A stretch of DNA of 64,000 nt from Neobacillus niacini (GCF_030817595.1 NZ_JAUSZN010000001.1:6312001-6376000), one strand, 5' to 3'. Shown: positions 1 to 8,839, numbered from the stretch's first letter. A program made the numbers and translations. The notes: a model not told the origin generated them from the letters alone.

Positions 1-803
1 CATTCTCTAATCAAGTTATCCAACAAGGTTCGGTTGGAGATGATGTTATCGAGCTTCAATCTAGACTTCAGTATTTGGGTTTTTACAATAAGAAAATTGA
101 TGGAGTGTTCGGCTGGAGCACCTACTGGGCATTAAGGAATTTCCAGTATGAGTTCGGATTACCAATCGATGGTTTAGCAGGTACAGAAACAAAGGCAAAA
201 TTGGTCAAGGCAAGTAAATATAACAAACAATTTGTAAAGGAACAAATCAATAAAGGCAATAAATTTACACATTACGGTGGAGTAGACCAAAAAAAGCAGA
301 GTGCGCCACAGCCAAAAGCACCGGCTAAAACTCCTGCCCAAACACCTGCTGTTAAAGCACCAGCTAAAAAGGCTAGTCCAAAACCGGCTGCACCTGCTCC
401 AAAAGCAGCACCATCTAAACCAACTGCAGCTAATACTCCAGGTGGATTCTCAAGTAATGATATACAACTAATGGCAAATGCTGTTTATGGAGAATCGAGG
501 GGTGAACCATACACAGGTCAAGTAGCAGTAGCTGCCGTTATCCTTAATAGGGTAAATAGCGTATCTTTTCCTAACACTGTATCAGGAGTTATTTTCGAAC
601 CTGGTGCTTTTACTGCAGTTGCTGATGGGCAAATTTGGCTTACTCCGAATGAAACAGCAAAAAAAGCAGTTTTAGATGCAATTAATGGTATTGATCCTAC
701 TGGGAATGCCCTTTATTATTTTAATCCTGCAACAGCTACGAGCAAGTGGATTTGGTCACGACCACAAATAAAACGAATTGGGAAACATATTTTTTGTGAA
801 TAG
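1..803 (+). CDS. sleB: Spore cortex-lytic enzyme SleB (5' partial)
   Basis: Hydrolyses spore cortex peptidoglycan (a lytic transglycosylase-type activity in the family) during germination, and is deposited in the dormant spore with YpeB. The reading frame is open from base 3, so the signal peptide and the start lie before the window. The visible part has a peptidoglycan-binding domain repeat (SVGDDVIELQSRLQYLGFY...), then a Lys/Pro/Ala-rich linker of about 45 residues, then the SleB hydrolase domain with the motif YGESRGEPYTGQVAVAA, whose first Glu is the expected catalytic residue. The linker looks long and low-complexity compared with what I recall of B. subtilis SleB. Stop at 801-803; ypeB follows 12 bases later, as in other spore formers, where the two proteins depend on each other. 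Confidence 0.95.
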   Translation, partial: FSNQVIQQGSVGDDVIELQSRLQYLGFYNKKIDGVFGWSTYWALRNFQYEFGLPIDGLAGTETKAKLVKASKYNKQFVKEQINKGNKFTHYGGVDQKKQSAPQPKAPAKTPAQTPAVKAPAKKASPKPAAPAPKAAPSKPTAANTPGGFSSNDIQLMANAVYGESRGEPYTGQVAVAAVILNRVNSVSFPNTVSGVIFEPGAFTAVADGQIWLTPNETAKKAVLDAINGIDPTGNALYYFNPATATSKWIWSRPQIKRIGKHIFCE

Positions 804-815
804 AGGGGTGATTGG

Positions 816-2168
816 ATGATAAGAGGAATAATTATTGGTGTTCTAGCAGTAGGTGTGGCGGGTACAGCCTATTGGGGATATCAAGAACATCGAGAGAAAA
901 ATGCGATTCTTATAAATGCTGAAAATAATTATCAACGGGCTTTTCATGATCTTACCTATGGAATGGATTTACTTCACGATAAAATTGGATCGACTCTTGC
1001 AATGAATTCTAGGCATTCTTTATCCCCTTCACTCGTTGAAGTTTGGAGACTAACATCTGAAGCACATAGTGATGTAGGACAGCTGCCGCTGACATTGCTT
1101 CCATTTAATAAAACGGAAGAGTTTTTATCTAAAATTGGGAAGTTTAGTTATCAAACGGCAGTAAGAGATCTAGATAAAGAACCCTTGTCAGAGGAAGAGT
1201 ATGAAACATTAAAGGTTTTATACAAGCAATCTGGTGACATTCAGAGTGAGTTGCGTAAAGTCCAGCATATGGTACTGGAAAATAACCTGCGCTGGATGGA
1301 TGTCGAACTTGCATTGGCATCAGGAAAAGAACAAACCGACAATACGATTATCGATGGATTTAAAACAGTTGAAAAAACCGTATCAGGCTATGACGAAAGC
1401 GACTTTGGTCCGACTTTCACTAACATGCAAAAGAAAGATGATAATTTCAAGAATATTAAAGGGAAAACCATAAATAAAAAAGAAGCGGTAAGCATTGCAA
1501 AAAAATACATGGGATTTGATGGAACTGCTGAGGTTAAAGTAACAGAGAATGGTAAGGGATCAGATTACGGTTTTTATAGTATTTCGGTAAGAAATAAGGA
1601 CACTGGTCAAGAAGGTAACATGGATATTACAAAGAAAGCTGGATATCCTATATGGTTTATAAATCACAGAGAAGTAAACCAGCAAAAGATTAGCCTAAAT
1701 GATGCAAATCTAAAGGCTGCAGCGTTTCTAAAGGAAAATGGTTATAAAAATCTAGAGTTATTTGAGAGCACTCAATATGATAATACAGGTGTATTTAATT
1801 TTGTCACCACTGAAAATAATATTAGAATCTATCCTGAGGCAATCAAAGTAGAAGTAGCGCTCGACAATGGTAACATAATTGGTTTCTCAGCAGAAGAATA
1901 TTTAAAATCATTAAATGATACTAGAGAAATTGAAAAACCAGTGCTAACCAGTGAACAAGCTCGAGCAAAGGTAAACCCTAACTTTAAAGTAATGGAAGAG
2001 AGACAAGCGGTTATTGTGAACGATCTAAACAAAGAAGTACTATGTTATGAATTCCTAGGAACTATAGGAGACGATACCTATAGAATCTTTATCAATGCAG
2101 TAGACGGTGTCGAAGAAGAAGTAGAAAAAATGAAAAATGCTGAAGAAGTCTACGACGAGGTTATCTAA
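816..2168 (+). CDS. ypeB: Germination protein YpeB
   Basis: YpeB is needed for SleB to accumulate and stay inactive in the dormant spore. The 450-residue length agrees with the family. There is a single N-terminal hydrophobic segment (about residues 2-20) that should act as an uncleaved membrane anchor, a helical middle part, and C-terminal PepSY-type units beginning near KKEAVSIAKKYMGF, ISLNDANLKAAAFL and LTSEQARAKV. The start ATG follows GAGGGGTGATTGG. It forms an operon with sleB. In the family the pair is transcribed by forespore SigG; that promoter would be upstream of the window. Confidence 0.95.
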   Translation: MIRGIIIGVLAVGVAGTAYWGYQEHREKNAILINAENNYQRAFHDLTYGMDLLHDKIGSTLAMNSRHSLSPSLVEVWRLTSEAHSDVGQLPLTLLPFNKTEEFLSKIGKFSYQTAVRDLDKEPLSEEEYETLKVLYKQSGDIQSELRKVQHMVLENNLRWMDVELALASGKEQTDNTIIDGFKTVEKTVSGYDESDFGPTFTNMQKKDDNFKNIKGKTINKKEAVSIAKKYMGFDGTAEVKVTENGKGSDYGFYSISVRNKDTGQEGNMDITKKAGYPIWFINHREVNQQKISLNDANLKAAAFLKENGYKNLELFESTQYDNTGVFNFVTTENNIRIYPEAIKVEVALDNGNIIGFSAEEYLKSLNDTREIEKPVLTSEQARAKVNPNFKVMEERQAVIVNDLNKEVLCYEFLGTIGDDTYRIFINAVDGVEEEVEKMKNAEEVYDEVI

Positions 2169-2185
2169 GGTATTAGAATAAAATT

Positions 2186-2233
2186 ATACCATCACTCCAA
2201 TAATAGTAGTAATTGGAATTGGAGTGATGGTAT
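2186..2233 (+). promoter_or_regulatory. 16-bp perfect hairpin burying the ypfB ribosome binding site
   Basis: The arms ATACCATCACTCCAAT (2186-2201) and ATTGGAGTGATGGTAT (2218-2233) are perfect complements around a 16-nt loop. The right arm contains the GGAG Shine-Dalgarno and the first two bases of the ypfB ATG at 2232. No T-tract follows, so it is not an ordinary terminator. It should block ypfB translation on read-through transcripts from ypeB. Confidence 0.7.
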
Positions 2234-2408
2234 GAAAATTGTAGAACGAATCTTAATAAAGGTAATTATTATCCAATTTATCTTTCTTTTTTTCGCTCAG
2301 CTATTCTTACATCAACTAGATATTTTTCCGCAATTAGAACAGTTAACAAAATACGAAGGTGTAAATGAAAATACATTTACCGAGATTCTACAAACGTTTA
2401 GTGATTAA
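2232..2408 (+). CDS. ypfB: Small membrane protein YpfB-like (DUF5359 type)
   Basis: A 58-residue protein beginning MKIVERILIK, followed by one hydrophobic segment (about residues 10-26, rich in Ile/Phe/Leu) and an acidic tail ending ILQTFSD. It sits where B. subtilis has ypfB, between ypeB and cmk, and its length and build fit that family. Function is unknown. GGAG lies 7-8 bases before the ATG but is locked in the hairpin at 2186-2233. The original terminator of this gene seems to have been split by the insertion sequence that starts just downstream. Confidence 0.75.
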   Translation: MKIVERILIKVIIIQFIFLFFAQLFLHQLDIFPQLEQLTKYEGVNENTFTEILQTFSD

Positions 2409-2483
2409 AAAGCAGGATACCTGCTCAGATTGTCGAGAAAGGTATCTTTCTCGGCAATTTTTATTTTTCTGCCTGCCCAAAGG

Positions 2484-2619
2484 CCTGTTGATTTCCGCTC
2501 CAGGTTCTTCGCTTTCCGCGGGCGTGCCGGGGAGCCTCCTCGGCGCTTAAGCGCCTGTGGGGTCTCCCCAGCCCCGTACTCCCGCAGGAGTCTTCGCACC
2601 TTCCGCTCCAATCAACAGG
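2484..2619. repeat. 136-bp GC-rich repeat with inverted ends, inside the IS
   Basis: Bounded by CCTGTTGATT (2484-2493) and AATCAACAGG (2610-2619), with CCGCTCC next to each end. It is much richer in G+C than the surrounding DNA and strongly foldable (GGAGCCTCCTC..., GGCGCTTAAGCGCC). A diverged relative with the same ends (GTTGATTTACGCTCC ... CGCTCCAATCAACAGG) is found at about 11552-11927. No protein is convincingly encoded. The transposase stop codon falls inside its right end. Confidence 0.65.
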
Positions 2620-3997
2620 GAGAAATGCCCAGGAGATTGCCACACACTTTTTCCAAACCGGCTAAGTGTGTGGCAATCTTTTTCATGTTTTGGCATGCTG
2701 CGGTGAGTAACACTTGCTCACTCGCATTGTGCAATCCCCGTAACCTGCAATAGCGAAGCCCATGCAGTTCTTTTGAATCTGCGAAGCTTCGCTCTACTTT
2801 TTCCTTTCTAAATTTATATAGTATTTTACCTGACTTTGAAAGTCTGTTAAGTCGAACCTTTTCCTTATGTTCCTCCCAAACATGTCTGGTAACTACTTTT
2901 GTTTTATTTTGAGATTTTGTACACTCCGGGAGGAGTGGGCAGTTAGTACACTTTTTAGGATCTGACTTATATTCCCGATAACCTTCTCTTGTAGTTGTAC
3001 GATATTGTAACTCCTGACCATTTGGACAAACATACAAATCTCTATCTTTGTCATATGTAAACTTCCATTTAGGAAATAACCCTTTTGTTGATTGATATCT
3101 TCTGTGAGCGATAACTCCAAAAATATTGCGTTCATTAAGTCCCTTACAAATCGGATTTGTCAGGTAACCCGAATCAAGTGCCACAGCTTCTACTTTAAAT
3201 CCAAAACGTTCGACCTGACGGTCTAACCGTGAAAGATAGGGGACAGAATCGTGAACATTTCCTGGTGTAACATACGCATCAGTTATGATGTTGAACTTCA
3301 TGTCGGTAGTTCGATGATCAAGATAACAGAACATCTCCTGTTTATTCTCTCGTGACATAAACGCGCATTCAGGATCAGTTGTGCTCAGTCGTATTTCCTT
3401 TTTCTCGGTCACCTCCTCCTTTTCCTTTAAAGGCTTTTTTCCATGATCTCTCCTGTCTTCCTCAATAGCTTTGTTTAAATCTTCTACATATTCACGTGTT
3501 TCAACTTCCACTTCAACTCTAGAGAATTTATGTTTGTTTGCATTCGCTTTAAGGTGTGTGGAATCGGAAAATAAAACTCTTCCTCCAACCATCTTGTGGT
3601 TAATTGCTTTGAAGACAATCTCATCAAAAATTTCCTGAAATATATTTGTATCTTTAAAACGGGTTCGCCGATTCCAACTAATGGTGGAATGATGGGGAAC
3701 TGTATCGTTTAGCTTTAATCCTAAGAACCATCGATAGGCCACATTCGTCTGAATTTCACGCTCTAATTGTCGTTCAGAACGAATGCCATAAAAATATCCG
3801 ATAAACATCATCTTAAAGAGCTGTATAGGGTCCGAAGGACGCCCGTTATTTTCTGAATAAAAAGGACGGACCTTCTCACCAATAAAAGAAAAATCAATAT
3901 ACTTGTCCACCTTCCTTAATAGGTGATCTTGCGGTACTAAATCATCAATAAAAACAAATTCAGCTTCGTTTTGTATTTCTCTTTTTGGCTTATACAT
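2612..3997 (-). CDS. IS1182-family DDE transposase
   Basis: A 461-residue transposase. The N-terminal third has the DUF772 signature ([20 protein letters not shown], then [12 protein letters not shown]). The catalytic core shows D145 ([16 protein letters not shown]), D275 ([10 protein letters not shown]) and E402 ([20 protein letters not shown]). A zinc-ribbon-like cysteine set lies at 324, 350, 353 and 359. I take ATG at 3997 rather than the upstream GTG at 4006 because GGTGG is well spaced from it. The last residues (GNLLGISPC) and the TGA run into the GC-rich repeat at 2484-2619, so the natural C-terminus may have been replaced. The core appears intact, so activity is possible. Confidence 0.9.
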   Translation of the reverse strand: MYKPKREIQNEAEFVFIDDLVPQDHLLRKVDKYIDFSFIGEKVRPFYSENNGRPSDPIQLFKMMFIGYFYGIRSERQLEREIQTNVAYRWFLGLKLNDTVPHHSTISWNRRTRFKDTNIFQEIFDEIVFKAINHKMVGGRVLFSDSTHLKANANKHKFSRVEVEVETREYVEDLNKAIEEDRRDHGKKPLKEKEEVTEKKEIRLSTTDPECAFMSRENKQEMFCYLDHRTTDMKFNIITDAYVTPGNVHDSVPYLSRLDRQVERFGFKVEAVALDSGYLTNPICKGLNERNIFGVIAHRRYQSTKGLFPKWKFTYDKDRDLYVCPNGQELQYRTTTREGYREYKSDPKKCTNCPLLPECTKSQNKTKVVTRHVWEEHKEKVRLNRLSKSGKILYKFRKEKVERSFADSKELHGLRYCRLRGLHNASEQVLLTAACQNMKKIATHLAGLEKVCGNLLGISPC

Positions 3998-4255
3998 TCT
4001 ATCCACCGTCCTGTTATTTATATGTATATTATAGCATATTAACGCGGTGAATCATTAAAGTAATTACAAAAAATCATAGCTGTCGAGATTTTCTCGACAG
4101 CCTGAGCAGGATACCTGCTTTTTTTTTATTCTCAAAATGGGAACAGTATAAAAGAAAATCAAATATAATAATGCTAAAAAAAAGAGGCATTCAGCTTTCT
4201 TATGGTAAAATAAATATGAGCATTACAGACGAACATGTGTTACATAGGAGGATTT

Positions 4256-4930
4256 ATGGAAAAAAAATTATCAATCGCAATTGACGGACCTGCCGCAGCG
4301 GGTAAGAGCACAGTGGCAAAAGTTGTGGCAGAAAAGTTATCTTACATATATATTGATACTGGTGCAATGTATCGTGCCCTAACATATAAAGCACTGGTAA
4401 ATAACCTTAACTTAGAAGATGAAAACTCACTGTTAGATACTCTATTAGAAACAAAGTTAGAATTATTTCCTTCACCAAAGGGTCAATTGGTGTTTCTTGA
4501 TAATCAAGAAGTAACAGATGAAATTCGTTCATCATCAGTAACAAATTCCGTTTCGATTGTAGCCAAGCATCAAAAGGTTCGTGAAGAAATGGTAAGAATG
4601 CAGCAGTCCTTTGCCGTAAACGGAGGGGTTGTGATGGATGGCAGAGACATTGGGACACATGTACTTCCAAATGCGGAAGTAAAGGTTTTTCTACTTGCAA
4701 GTGTGGAGGAAAGAGCGGTAAGACGACATGCGGAAAATTCACAAAAAGGCTATCCTTCCGATTTAGAACAATTAAAGGAAGAAATTGCCCGTCGTGATAA
4801 AATAGATTCAGAACGTGAATTTGCACCATTAAGAAAAGCTGACGACGCAATTGAAATCGACACAACATCTTTGACCATCCCAGAAGTAGTAGAAAAAATT
4901 ATGGATCTCGTGCATGAAAGGGTTGGATAA
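4256..4930 (+). CDS. cmk: Cytidylate kinase
   Basis: Phosphorylates CMP and dCMP with ATP in pyrimidine nucleotide synthesis; cytoplasmic. The 224-residue protein begins [19 protein letters not shown] with the P-loop at residues 10-18, and has the CMP-binding DTGAMYRA segment, [10 protein letters not shown] and [10 protein letters not shown] reject the in-frame ATG at 4235 because the Shine-Dalgarno AGGAGG (4246-4251) lies inside that extension and immediately precedes 4256. An extended -10 (TGGTAAAAT, ending at 4211) upstream may be the promoter now that the IS separates cmk from ypfB. plsC starts 3 bases after the stop. Confidence 0.97.
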   Translation: MEKKLSIAIDGPAAAGKSTVAKVVAEKLSYIYIDTGAMYRALTYKALVNNLNLEDENSLLDTLLETKLELFPSPKGQLVFLDNQEVTDEIRSSSVTNSVSIVAKHQKVREEMVRMQQSFAVNGGVVMDGRDIGTHVLPNAEVKVFLLASVEERAVRRHAENSQKGYPSDLEQLKEEIARRDKIDSEREFAPLRKADDAIEIDTTSLTIPEVVEKIMDLVHERVG

Positions 4931-4932
4931 GT

Positions 4933-5514
4933 GTGACGTTTTATTCGTTTGCAAGATCAGTTGTTGCTGGTGTTTTTAAACCGTGGTATCGAATTGAAGT
5001 TAGTGGATTAGAGTATTTCCCTAAAGAAGGCGGGGTCCTGCTGTGTACTAACCATATCCATAATTTTGACCCTTTAGTGGTGGGGATTACGGCTCCAAGA
5101 CCTGTCCATTTTATGGCAAAGGAAGAACTATTCAAGGTTCCTGTATTGGGTAATATCGTTAGAAAGTGCAACGCTTTCCCTGTAAAAAGAGGGAAAGGGG
5201 ACAGGGAATCATTAAGAGCTGGATTAAAGGTATTAAAAGACGGAAATGTTTTCGGTCTGTTCCCCGAAGGGACTAGAAGTAAAACAGGTGAAATTGGCAA
5301 AGGGCTATCGGGAGCGGGTTTTTTTGCCCTTAGATCGGAAGCGGATGTGGTCCCATGCGCAATAATTGGACCGTACAAAAGTTTAAAAACGTTAAAGGTT
5401 GTTTATGGAAAACCGATTGCAATGGATGAAATGAGGGCTGTAAAAGCCTCTGCGGAGCAGGTGACTGAATTAATAATGTCAGAAATAGATAAACTTATTA
5501 AAGAGCACCGATAG
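4933..5514 (+). CDS. plsC: 1-acyl-sn-glycerol-3-phosphate acyltransferase PlsC
   Basis: Adds the second acyl chain to lysophosphatidate at the membrane, giving phosphatidic acid. The 193 residues carry the HX4D acyltransferase box (NHIHNFD, H41 and D46) and the FPEGTRS substrate box (110-116). It starts with GTG at 4933, two bases after the cmk stop, so the genes are probably co-transcribed and translationally coupled; GGTTGG inside the end of cmk may serve as the ribosome site. Length and neighbours match B. subtilis plsC (yhdO/ypfC-type locus). Confidence 0.93.
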   Translation: MTFYSFARSVVAGVFKPWYRIEVSGLEYFPKEGGVLLCTNHIHNFDPLVVGITAPRPVHFMAKEELFKVPVLGNIVRKCNAFPVKRGKGDRESLRAGLKVLKDGNVFGLFPEGTRSKTGEIGKGLSGAGFFALRSEADVVPCAIIGPYKSLKTLKVVYGKPIAMDEMRAVKASAEQVTELIMSEIDKLIKEHR

Positions 5515-5641
5515 GTTCTGCTTGACAAAATAAGCTATTTGTAAGAAGTTAATAAAAAGAGATTTTATTAGAATATTCACTCGTTTATCATTTTGATATT
5601 ATATAATTTATTAGCAGTAATTGGATTAAGGAGGAATACAT

Positions 5642-6781
5642 ATGTCGGAAGAAATGAACCAAGTAGAAGTAAAAAATTATACCATTGGTGATAAAGTCAC
5701 AGGACAAGTTACAAAGGTAGAAGAAAAACAGGTTATCGTAAATATTAAGGATAGTAAACATGATGGTATTATTCCAATCAGTGAACTTTCTAGTATTCAT
5801 GTTGAAAAGGCCTCTGATGTTGTTTCAGAAGGTGATGAACTAGAACTTGAGGTATTAAAAGTAGAAGAGGATGCTCTTGTATTATCAAAAAGAAAAGTAG
5901 ACGCTGAAAAGGCTTGGGTTAATCTGGAAAATCTTTTTAATAGTGGAGAGGTCTTTGAAACCGAAGTAAAGGATGTAGTAAAGGGAGGTCTTGTCGTTGA
6001 TCTTGGCGTTCGAGGCTTTGTACCCGCATCTTTAGTAGAAGCTCATTTTGTCGAAGACTTTTCAGATTATAAAGGTAAAAATTTGACTTTTAAGATTGTT
6101 GAGCTGGATAAAGAGAAAAATCGTCTTATTCTTTCACATCGTGCAGTGGTGGAGGAAGAAAAGGGAAAACATAAGAAAAACCTCCTTAACTCGATTACTC
6201 CTGGATCAATAATTGATGGAACAGTTCAAAGAATTACAGATTTTGGAGCATTCGTTGATATTGGCGGTATCGATGGCCTTGTTCATATTTCTCAATTATC
6301 ATATCAACATATTGAAAAACCATCAGATGTAGTTCAAGAAGGTCAAAAAGTAAAAGTTAAGGTTCTAAATGTAGATCGTGATAATGAAAGAATTTCTTTA
6401 TCTATTAAAGAAACACAGCCAGGACCATGGTCTGATATAGCTGAAAAAGCACCTAAGGGCAGCACATTAACAGGAACAGTCAAGAGATTGGTTTCTTATG
6501 GTGCGTTCGTAGAAGTATTCCCTGGCGTAGAAGGCCTCGTTCATATCTCACAAATAGCTCATAAGCATATTGGTACACCACATGAGGTATTGAAAGAAGG
6601 GCAAGAGGTACAAGTGAAAGTACTAGATGCAAACGAACAGGAGCAGCGACTTTCATTGAGTATCAAAGATCTACTTGAAAAAGATGTGGAAGAAAATTTT
6701 GATTACGAACTTCCGGAGGAATCAAAAGGATTCCAGCTTGGTGAAATGATTGGCGACAAATTAAAGAATCTGGGAAAATAA
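5642..6781 (+). CDS. ypfD: S1-domain RNA-binding protein YpfD (RpsA-like)
   Basis: Homologue of ribosomal protein S1 with four S1 (OB-fold) domains at roughly residues 15-85, 100-170, 187-258 and 272-343; the last two have the classic GAFVDIGG...GLVHISQ and GAFVEVFPGVEGLVHISQ strands. At 379 residues it is shorter than Gram-negative S1 (six domains), as usual in Bacillus, where it is annotated as a non-essential 30S-associated homologue. ATG follows GGAGGAATACAT. A TATAAT at 5602-5607 lies 35 bases upstream of the start, but its -35 is poor. Confidence 0.93.
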   Translation: MSEEMNQVEVKNYTIGDKVTGQVTKVEEKQVIVNIKDSKHDGIIPISELSSIHVEKASDVVSEGDELELEVLKVEEDALVLSKRKVDAEKAWVNLENLFNSGEVFETEVKDVVKGGLVVDLGVRGFVPASLVEAHFVEDFSDYKGKNLTFKIVELDKEKNRLILSHRAVVEEEKGKHKKNLLNSITPGSIIDGTVQRITDFGAFVDIGGIDGLVHISQLSYQHIEKPSDVVQEGQKVKVKVLNVDRDNERISLSIKETQPGPWSDIAEKAPKGSTLTGTVKRLVSYGAFVEVFPGVEGLVHISQIAHKHIGTPHEVLKEGQEVQVKVLDANEQEQRLSLSIKDLLEKDVEENFDYELPEESKGFQLGEMIGDKLKNLGK

Positions 6782-6793
6782 TGGTGATATGAA

Positions 6794-7852
6794 GTGTCTA
6801 GATCTGAACGGAAATGGGATCATATTCGCTATGCTCTAGAAACAGGGCAAAAGCGGTCTACAGCATTTGATGATGTTCAATTTATTCATCAAAGTTTACC
6901 AAACATGAATGTATCAGATGTAACCTTTCAGCAAAAAATTGGCGAACTTTCTTTAAGTTCGCCAATTTTTATCAATGCTATGACAGGTGGCGGTGGGGAG
7001 AAAACTTATGACCTTAACAAGCAGCTTGCTATTGTGGCAAAGGAAACGGGGCTTGCTATGGCAGTGGGGTCACAAATGTCGGCACTGAAAGATAAATCTG
7101 AGAGCTATACATATGAAGTAGTACGAAAAGAAAACCCCTCTGGTGTATTAATTGCCAATTTAGGGAGTGAAGCTATTCCTGATCAAGCAAAAAAGGCTAT
7201 AGACATGATTGAAGCCAATGCCTTGCAGGTGCATTTAAACGTAATTCAGGAACTGACGATGCCGGAAGGGGACCGGGAATTTTTTGGCGCCCTAAAAAGA
7301 ATAGAAGCAATTGTAAAAGAGGTAAATGTCCCTGTTATAGTGAAGGAAGTAGGCTTCGGTATGAGTAAAGAAACGGTTGAGTCTCTTTTATCTATAGGGG
7401 TTTCAATTGTGGACATTGGTGGTTTCGGTGGAACAAATTTTGCTCAAATAGAAAACAAGCGCAATGAAAAATCTCAAGCTTTCTTCAATCAATGGGGAAT
7501 TCCCACAGCCATCTCTATATCTGAAGCTTCATATGCCTCGAAATCGATTTCAATCATTGGTTCTGGCGGTGTTACTTCTAGTGATGAACTTGCTAAAGGA
7601 ATAGCGTTGGGAGCTAGTGCGATCGGCTTTGCAGGCTTTTTCTTAAAAATCCTCGTTGAACAGGGAATAGAGGCTCTATATGAAGAAATCTCGGCACTTC
7701 ATAATGAGTTAACAATCATTATGACAGCTTTAGGAGCTAAATCTATTCAAGAACTGCAAAGAGCGCCATTGATGATATCTGGTCAAATGCACCATTGGTT
7801 AACTCAAAGGGGAATCGATACAAGAATATACAGCCAGCGTAGTATAAAATAA
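6794..7852 (+). CDS. fni: Type 2 isopentenyl-diphosphate delta-isomerase
   Basis: Interconverts isopentenyl and dimethylallyl diphosphate with FMN, NADPH and Mg2+. The 352-residue sequence opens with the family signature [14 protein letters not shown], has [13 protein letters not shown], the conserved QVHLN and [14 protein letters not shown] segments and the phosphate-binding SGGV. GTG start at 6794 preceded by GGTGATATGAA. It follows ypfD by 12 bases. A bidirectional terminator begins at its stop codon. It supplies the allylic primer used by the polyprenyl synthase encoded by hepS/hepT at 16652-19190. Confidence 0.95.
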   Translation: MSRSERKWDHIRYALETGQKRSTAFDDVQFIHQSLPNMNVSDVTFQQKIGELSLSSPIFINAMTGGGGEKTYDLNKQLAIVAKETGLAMAVGSQMSALKDKSESYTYEVVRKENPSGVLIANLGSEAIPDQAKKAIDMIEANALQVHLNVIQELTMPEGDREFFGALKRIEAIVKEVNVPVIVKEVGFGMSKETVESLLSIGVSIVDIGGFGGTNFAQIENKRNEKSQAFFNQWGIPTAISISEASYASKSISIIGSGGVTSSDELAKGIALGASAIGFAGFFLKILVEQGIEALYEEISALHNELTIIMTALGAKSIQELQRAPLMISGQMHHWLTQRGIDTRIYSQRSIK

Positions 7853-7880
7853 GCTCCCGCAGTCAGCGGGAGCTTATTTT
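7851..7880. terminator. Bidirectional intrinsic terminator between fni and ypzI
   Basis: AAGCTCCCGC (7851-7860), loop AGTCA, GCGGGAGCTT (7866-7875), then ATTTTG; on the other strand the stem is followed by ATTTTAT. It serves fni on the plus strand and ypzI on the minus strand. Confidence 0.9.
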
Positions 7881-7881
7881 G

Positions 7882-8025
7882 TCAGCTGTACTTATTATCG
7901 TTTAATCCTCGTGCCTCTTCAGGACTTTGAAGTTTAGTTGAACCAGGATAATGCAGCGCCTGATCACGGTCTACTCCAGCTCTGCCGCTTGCTTTAACCT
8001 TTTTCGCTTGTCGATCCTTTCCCAT
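7882..8025 (-). CDS. ypzI: Small protein YpzI
   Basis: A 47-residue hydrophilic protein, MGKDRQAKKVKASGR followed by GVDRDQALHYPGSTKLQSPE. The start and the DRDQ...HYPG core resemble the YpzI family of Bacillus, whose function I do not know. A strong Shine-Dalgarno (AGGAGGTG, complement of 8033-8040) precedes the ATG at the normal distance. It lies on the minus strand between fni and yphA, is short enough to be missed by automatic length filters, and ends at the shared terminator. Confidence 0.8.
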   Translation of the reverse strand: MGKDRQAKKVKASGRAGVDRDQALHYPGSTKLQSPEEARGLNDNKYS

Positions 8026-8134
8026 TTCTCCACACCTCCTACTATTAACATGATTTTGTTAAGGGAAGATTATTCAGGGAAGTATGAACTACATAAAGAA
8101 TACCGATAATGGAAATAGTAGGAGGTGTGTGATC

Positions 8135-8743
8135 ATGGAAGGTTCAATGTTCTATTGGATACTTTGGGTGTTTTGGGTATATGTGACCTTTTTTATGAAC
8201 AAACAAAATTCTTATCGTTCAAAATTTGCAGCGGCCATTTTAGTATTGATTACCCTTTCAAATGTACATTTTGTGTTTAGGAGTTTTGAGTTTTACGCTA
8301 GCGGATTATTTATGCTGCTATTATCTTATATGATTTTTAGTAAGAAAAAGCTCGGATTATTGCTATATGCCTTTATATGCTCATTCATTGTAACCATTGC
8401 ATACGTTACCTTTAATTTATTTGTCATCTATGACCCCGTCTGGGTGATTTTTCAAAAGGAATGGATGATGGGAATATGTTTTAGCTGCCTTGCGATTTTT
8501 TTACAAACATCTTTAAAAGACAGACTGTTAATAATTGTAAGTGGTACCATGCAAGGGGAGATCCTCTATGCCTTTTATCTTAGTAAATTTGATTTTTCTT
8601 ATCCGATTGGATCCATTGGTTACCTAGATGTGTTTTCGTTAATTACAATACTGCTGGTAAGCTGGAGCATACTCGAAAATGCAGGACCATACTTTCAAAA
8701 CCATTTTCACTTTTTGGAAAAAGGGAAGCAAAAGTCTTCGTAA
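8135..8743 (+). CDS. yphA: Integral membrane protein YphA (SeaA-like)
   Basis: A 202-residue protein with about six hydrophobic segments: IMEGSMFYWILWVFWVYVTF, an AAILVLITLS segment, LFMLLLSYMIF, LLLYAFICSFIVTIAYV, an ICFSCLAIFL segment and VFSLITILLVSW. Position and size match B. subtilis YphA, also named SeaA and linked in the literature to SigE/sporulation. I start at ATG 8135, after AGGAGGTGTGTGATC, rather than the in-frame ATG at 8084, which has no ribosome site. Biochemical function is unknown. Confidence 0.8.
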   Translation: MEGSMFYWILWVFWVYVTFFMNKQNSYRSKFAAAILVLITLSNVHFVFRSFEFYASGLFMLLLSYMIFSKKKLGLLLYAFICSFIVTIAYVTFNLFVIYDPVWVIFQKEWMMGICFSCLAIFLQTSLKDRLLIIVSGTMQGEILYAFYLSKFDFSYPIGSIGYLDVFSLITILLVSWSILENAGPYFQNHFHFLEKGKQKSS

Positions 8744-8799
8744 AAAATCGTTAAAAATTAAATATTTGTCTAGCTTCACGAGTCTTCTGTTTTTCAAAG

Positions 8800-8828
8800 T
8801 TGCAGGAAAGTGTTCACATTGCTAAAAT
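8800..8828 (+). promoter_or_regulatory. Candidate SigA promoter upstream of der
   Basis: TTGCAG (8800-8805), 17-base spacer, TAAAAT (8823-8828). Transcription would begin near 8835, only a few bases before the hairpin at 8840-8861. Confidence 0.5.
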
Positions 8829-8839
8829 AATATGGTTAG

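Larger units (their letters stand above)
2411..4119. mobile_element. IS1182-type insertion sequence with 15-bp flanking direct repeats
   Basis: The same 15-mer AGCAGGATACCTGCT stands at 2411-2425 and 4105-4119 in direct orientation and flanks an element of about 1.68 kb (2426-4104). The ends just inside are inverted: CAGATTGTCGAGAAA on the left and, reading inwards, CAGGCTGTCGAGAAA on the right (13 of 15 match). Each end also folds on itself (TTGTCGAGAAA...TTTCTCGGCAA and GCTGTCGAGA...TCTCGACAGC). One transposase on the minus strand fills most of it. The direct repeat is a near-palindrome and, with its flanking A and T runs, would be a complete intrinsic terminator when rejoined. Confidence 0.8.

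Noticed and set aside
2430-2753. 107-codon plus-strand ORF opposite the IS left end
   Set aside because: It crosses the GC-rich repeat and the 3' end of the transposase on the other strand, has no ribosome site, and its Arg/Ser/Pro-rich protein is typical of reading a structured repeat.
5523-5528. Perfect TTGACA upstream of ypfD as a promoter -35
   Set aside because: No -10 at 16-18 bases (the sequence there is GAAGTT); the TATAAT at 5602 is far too distant to pair with it.
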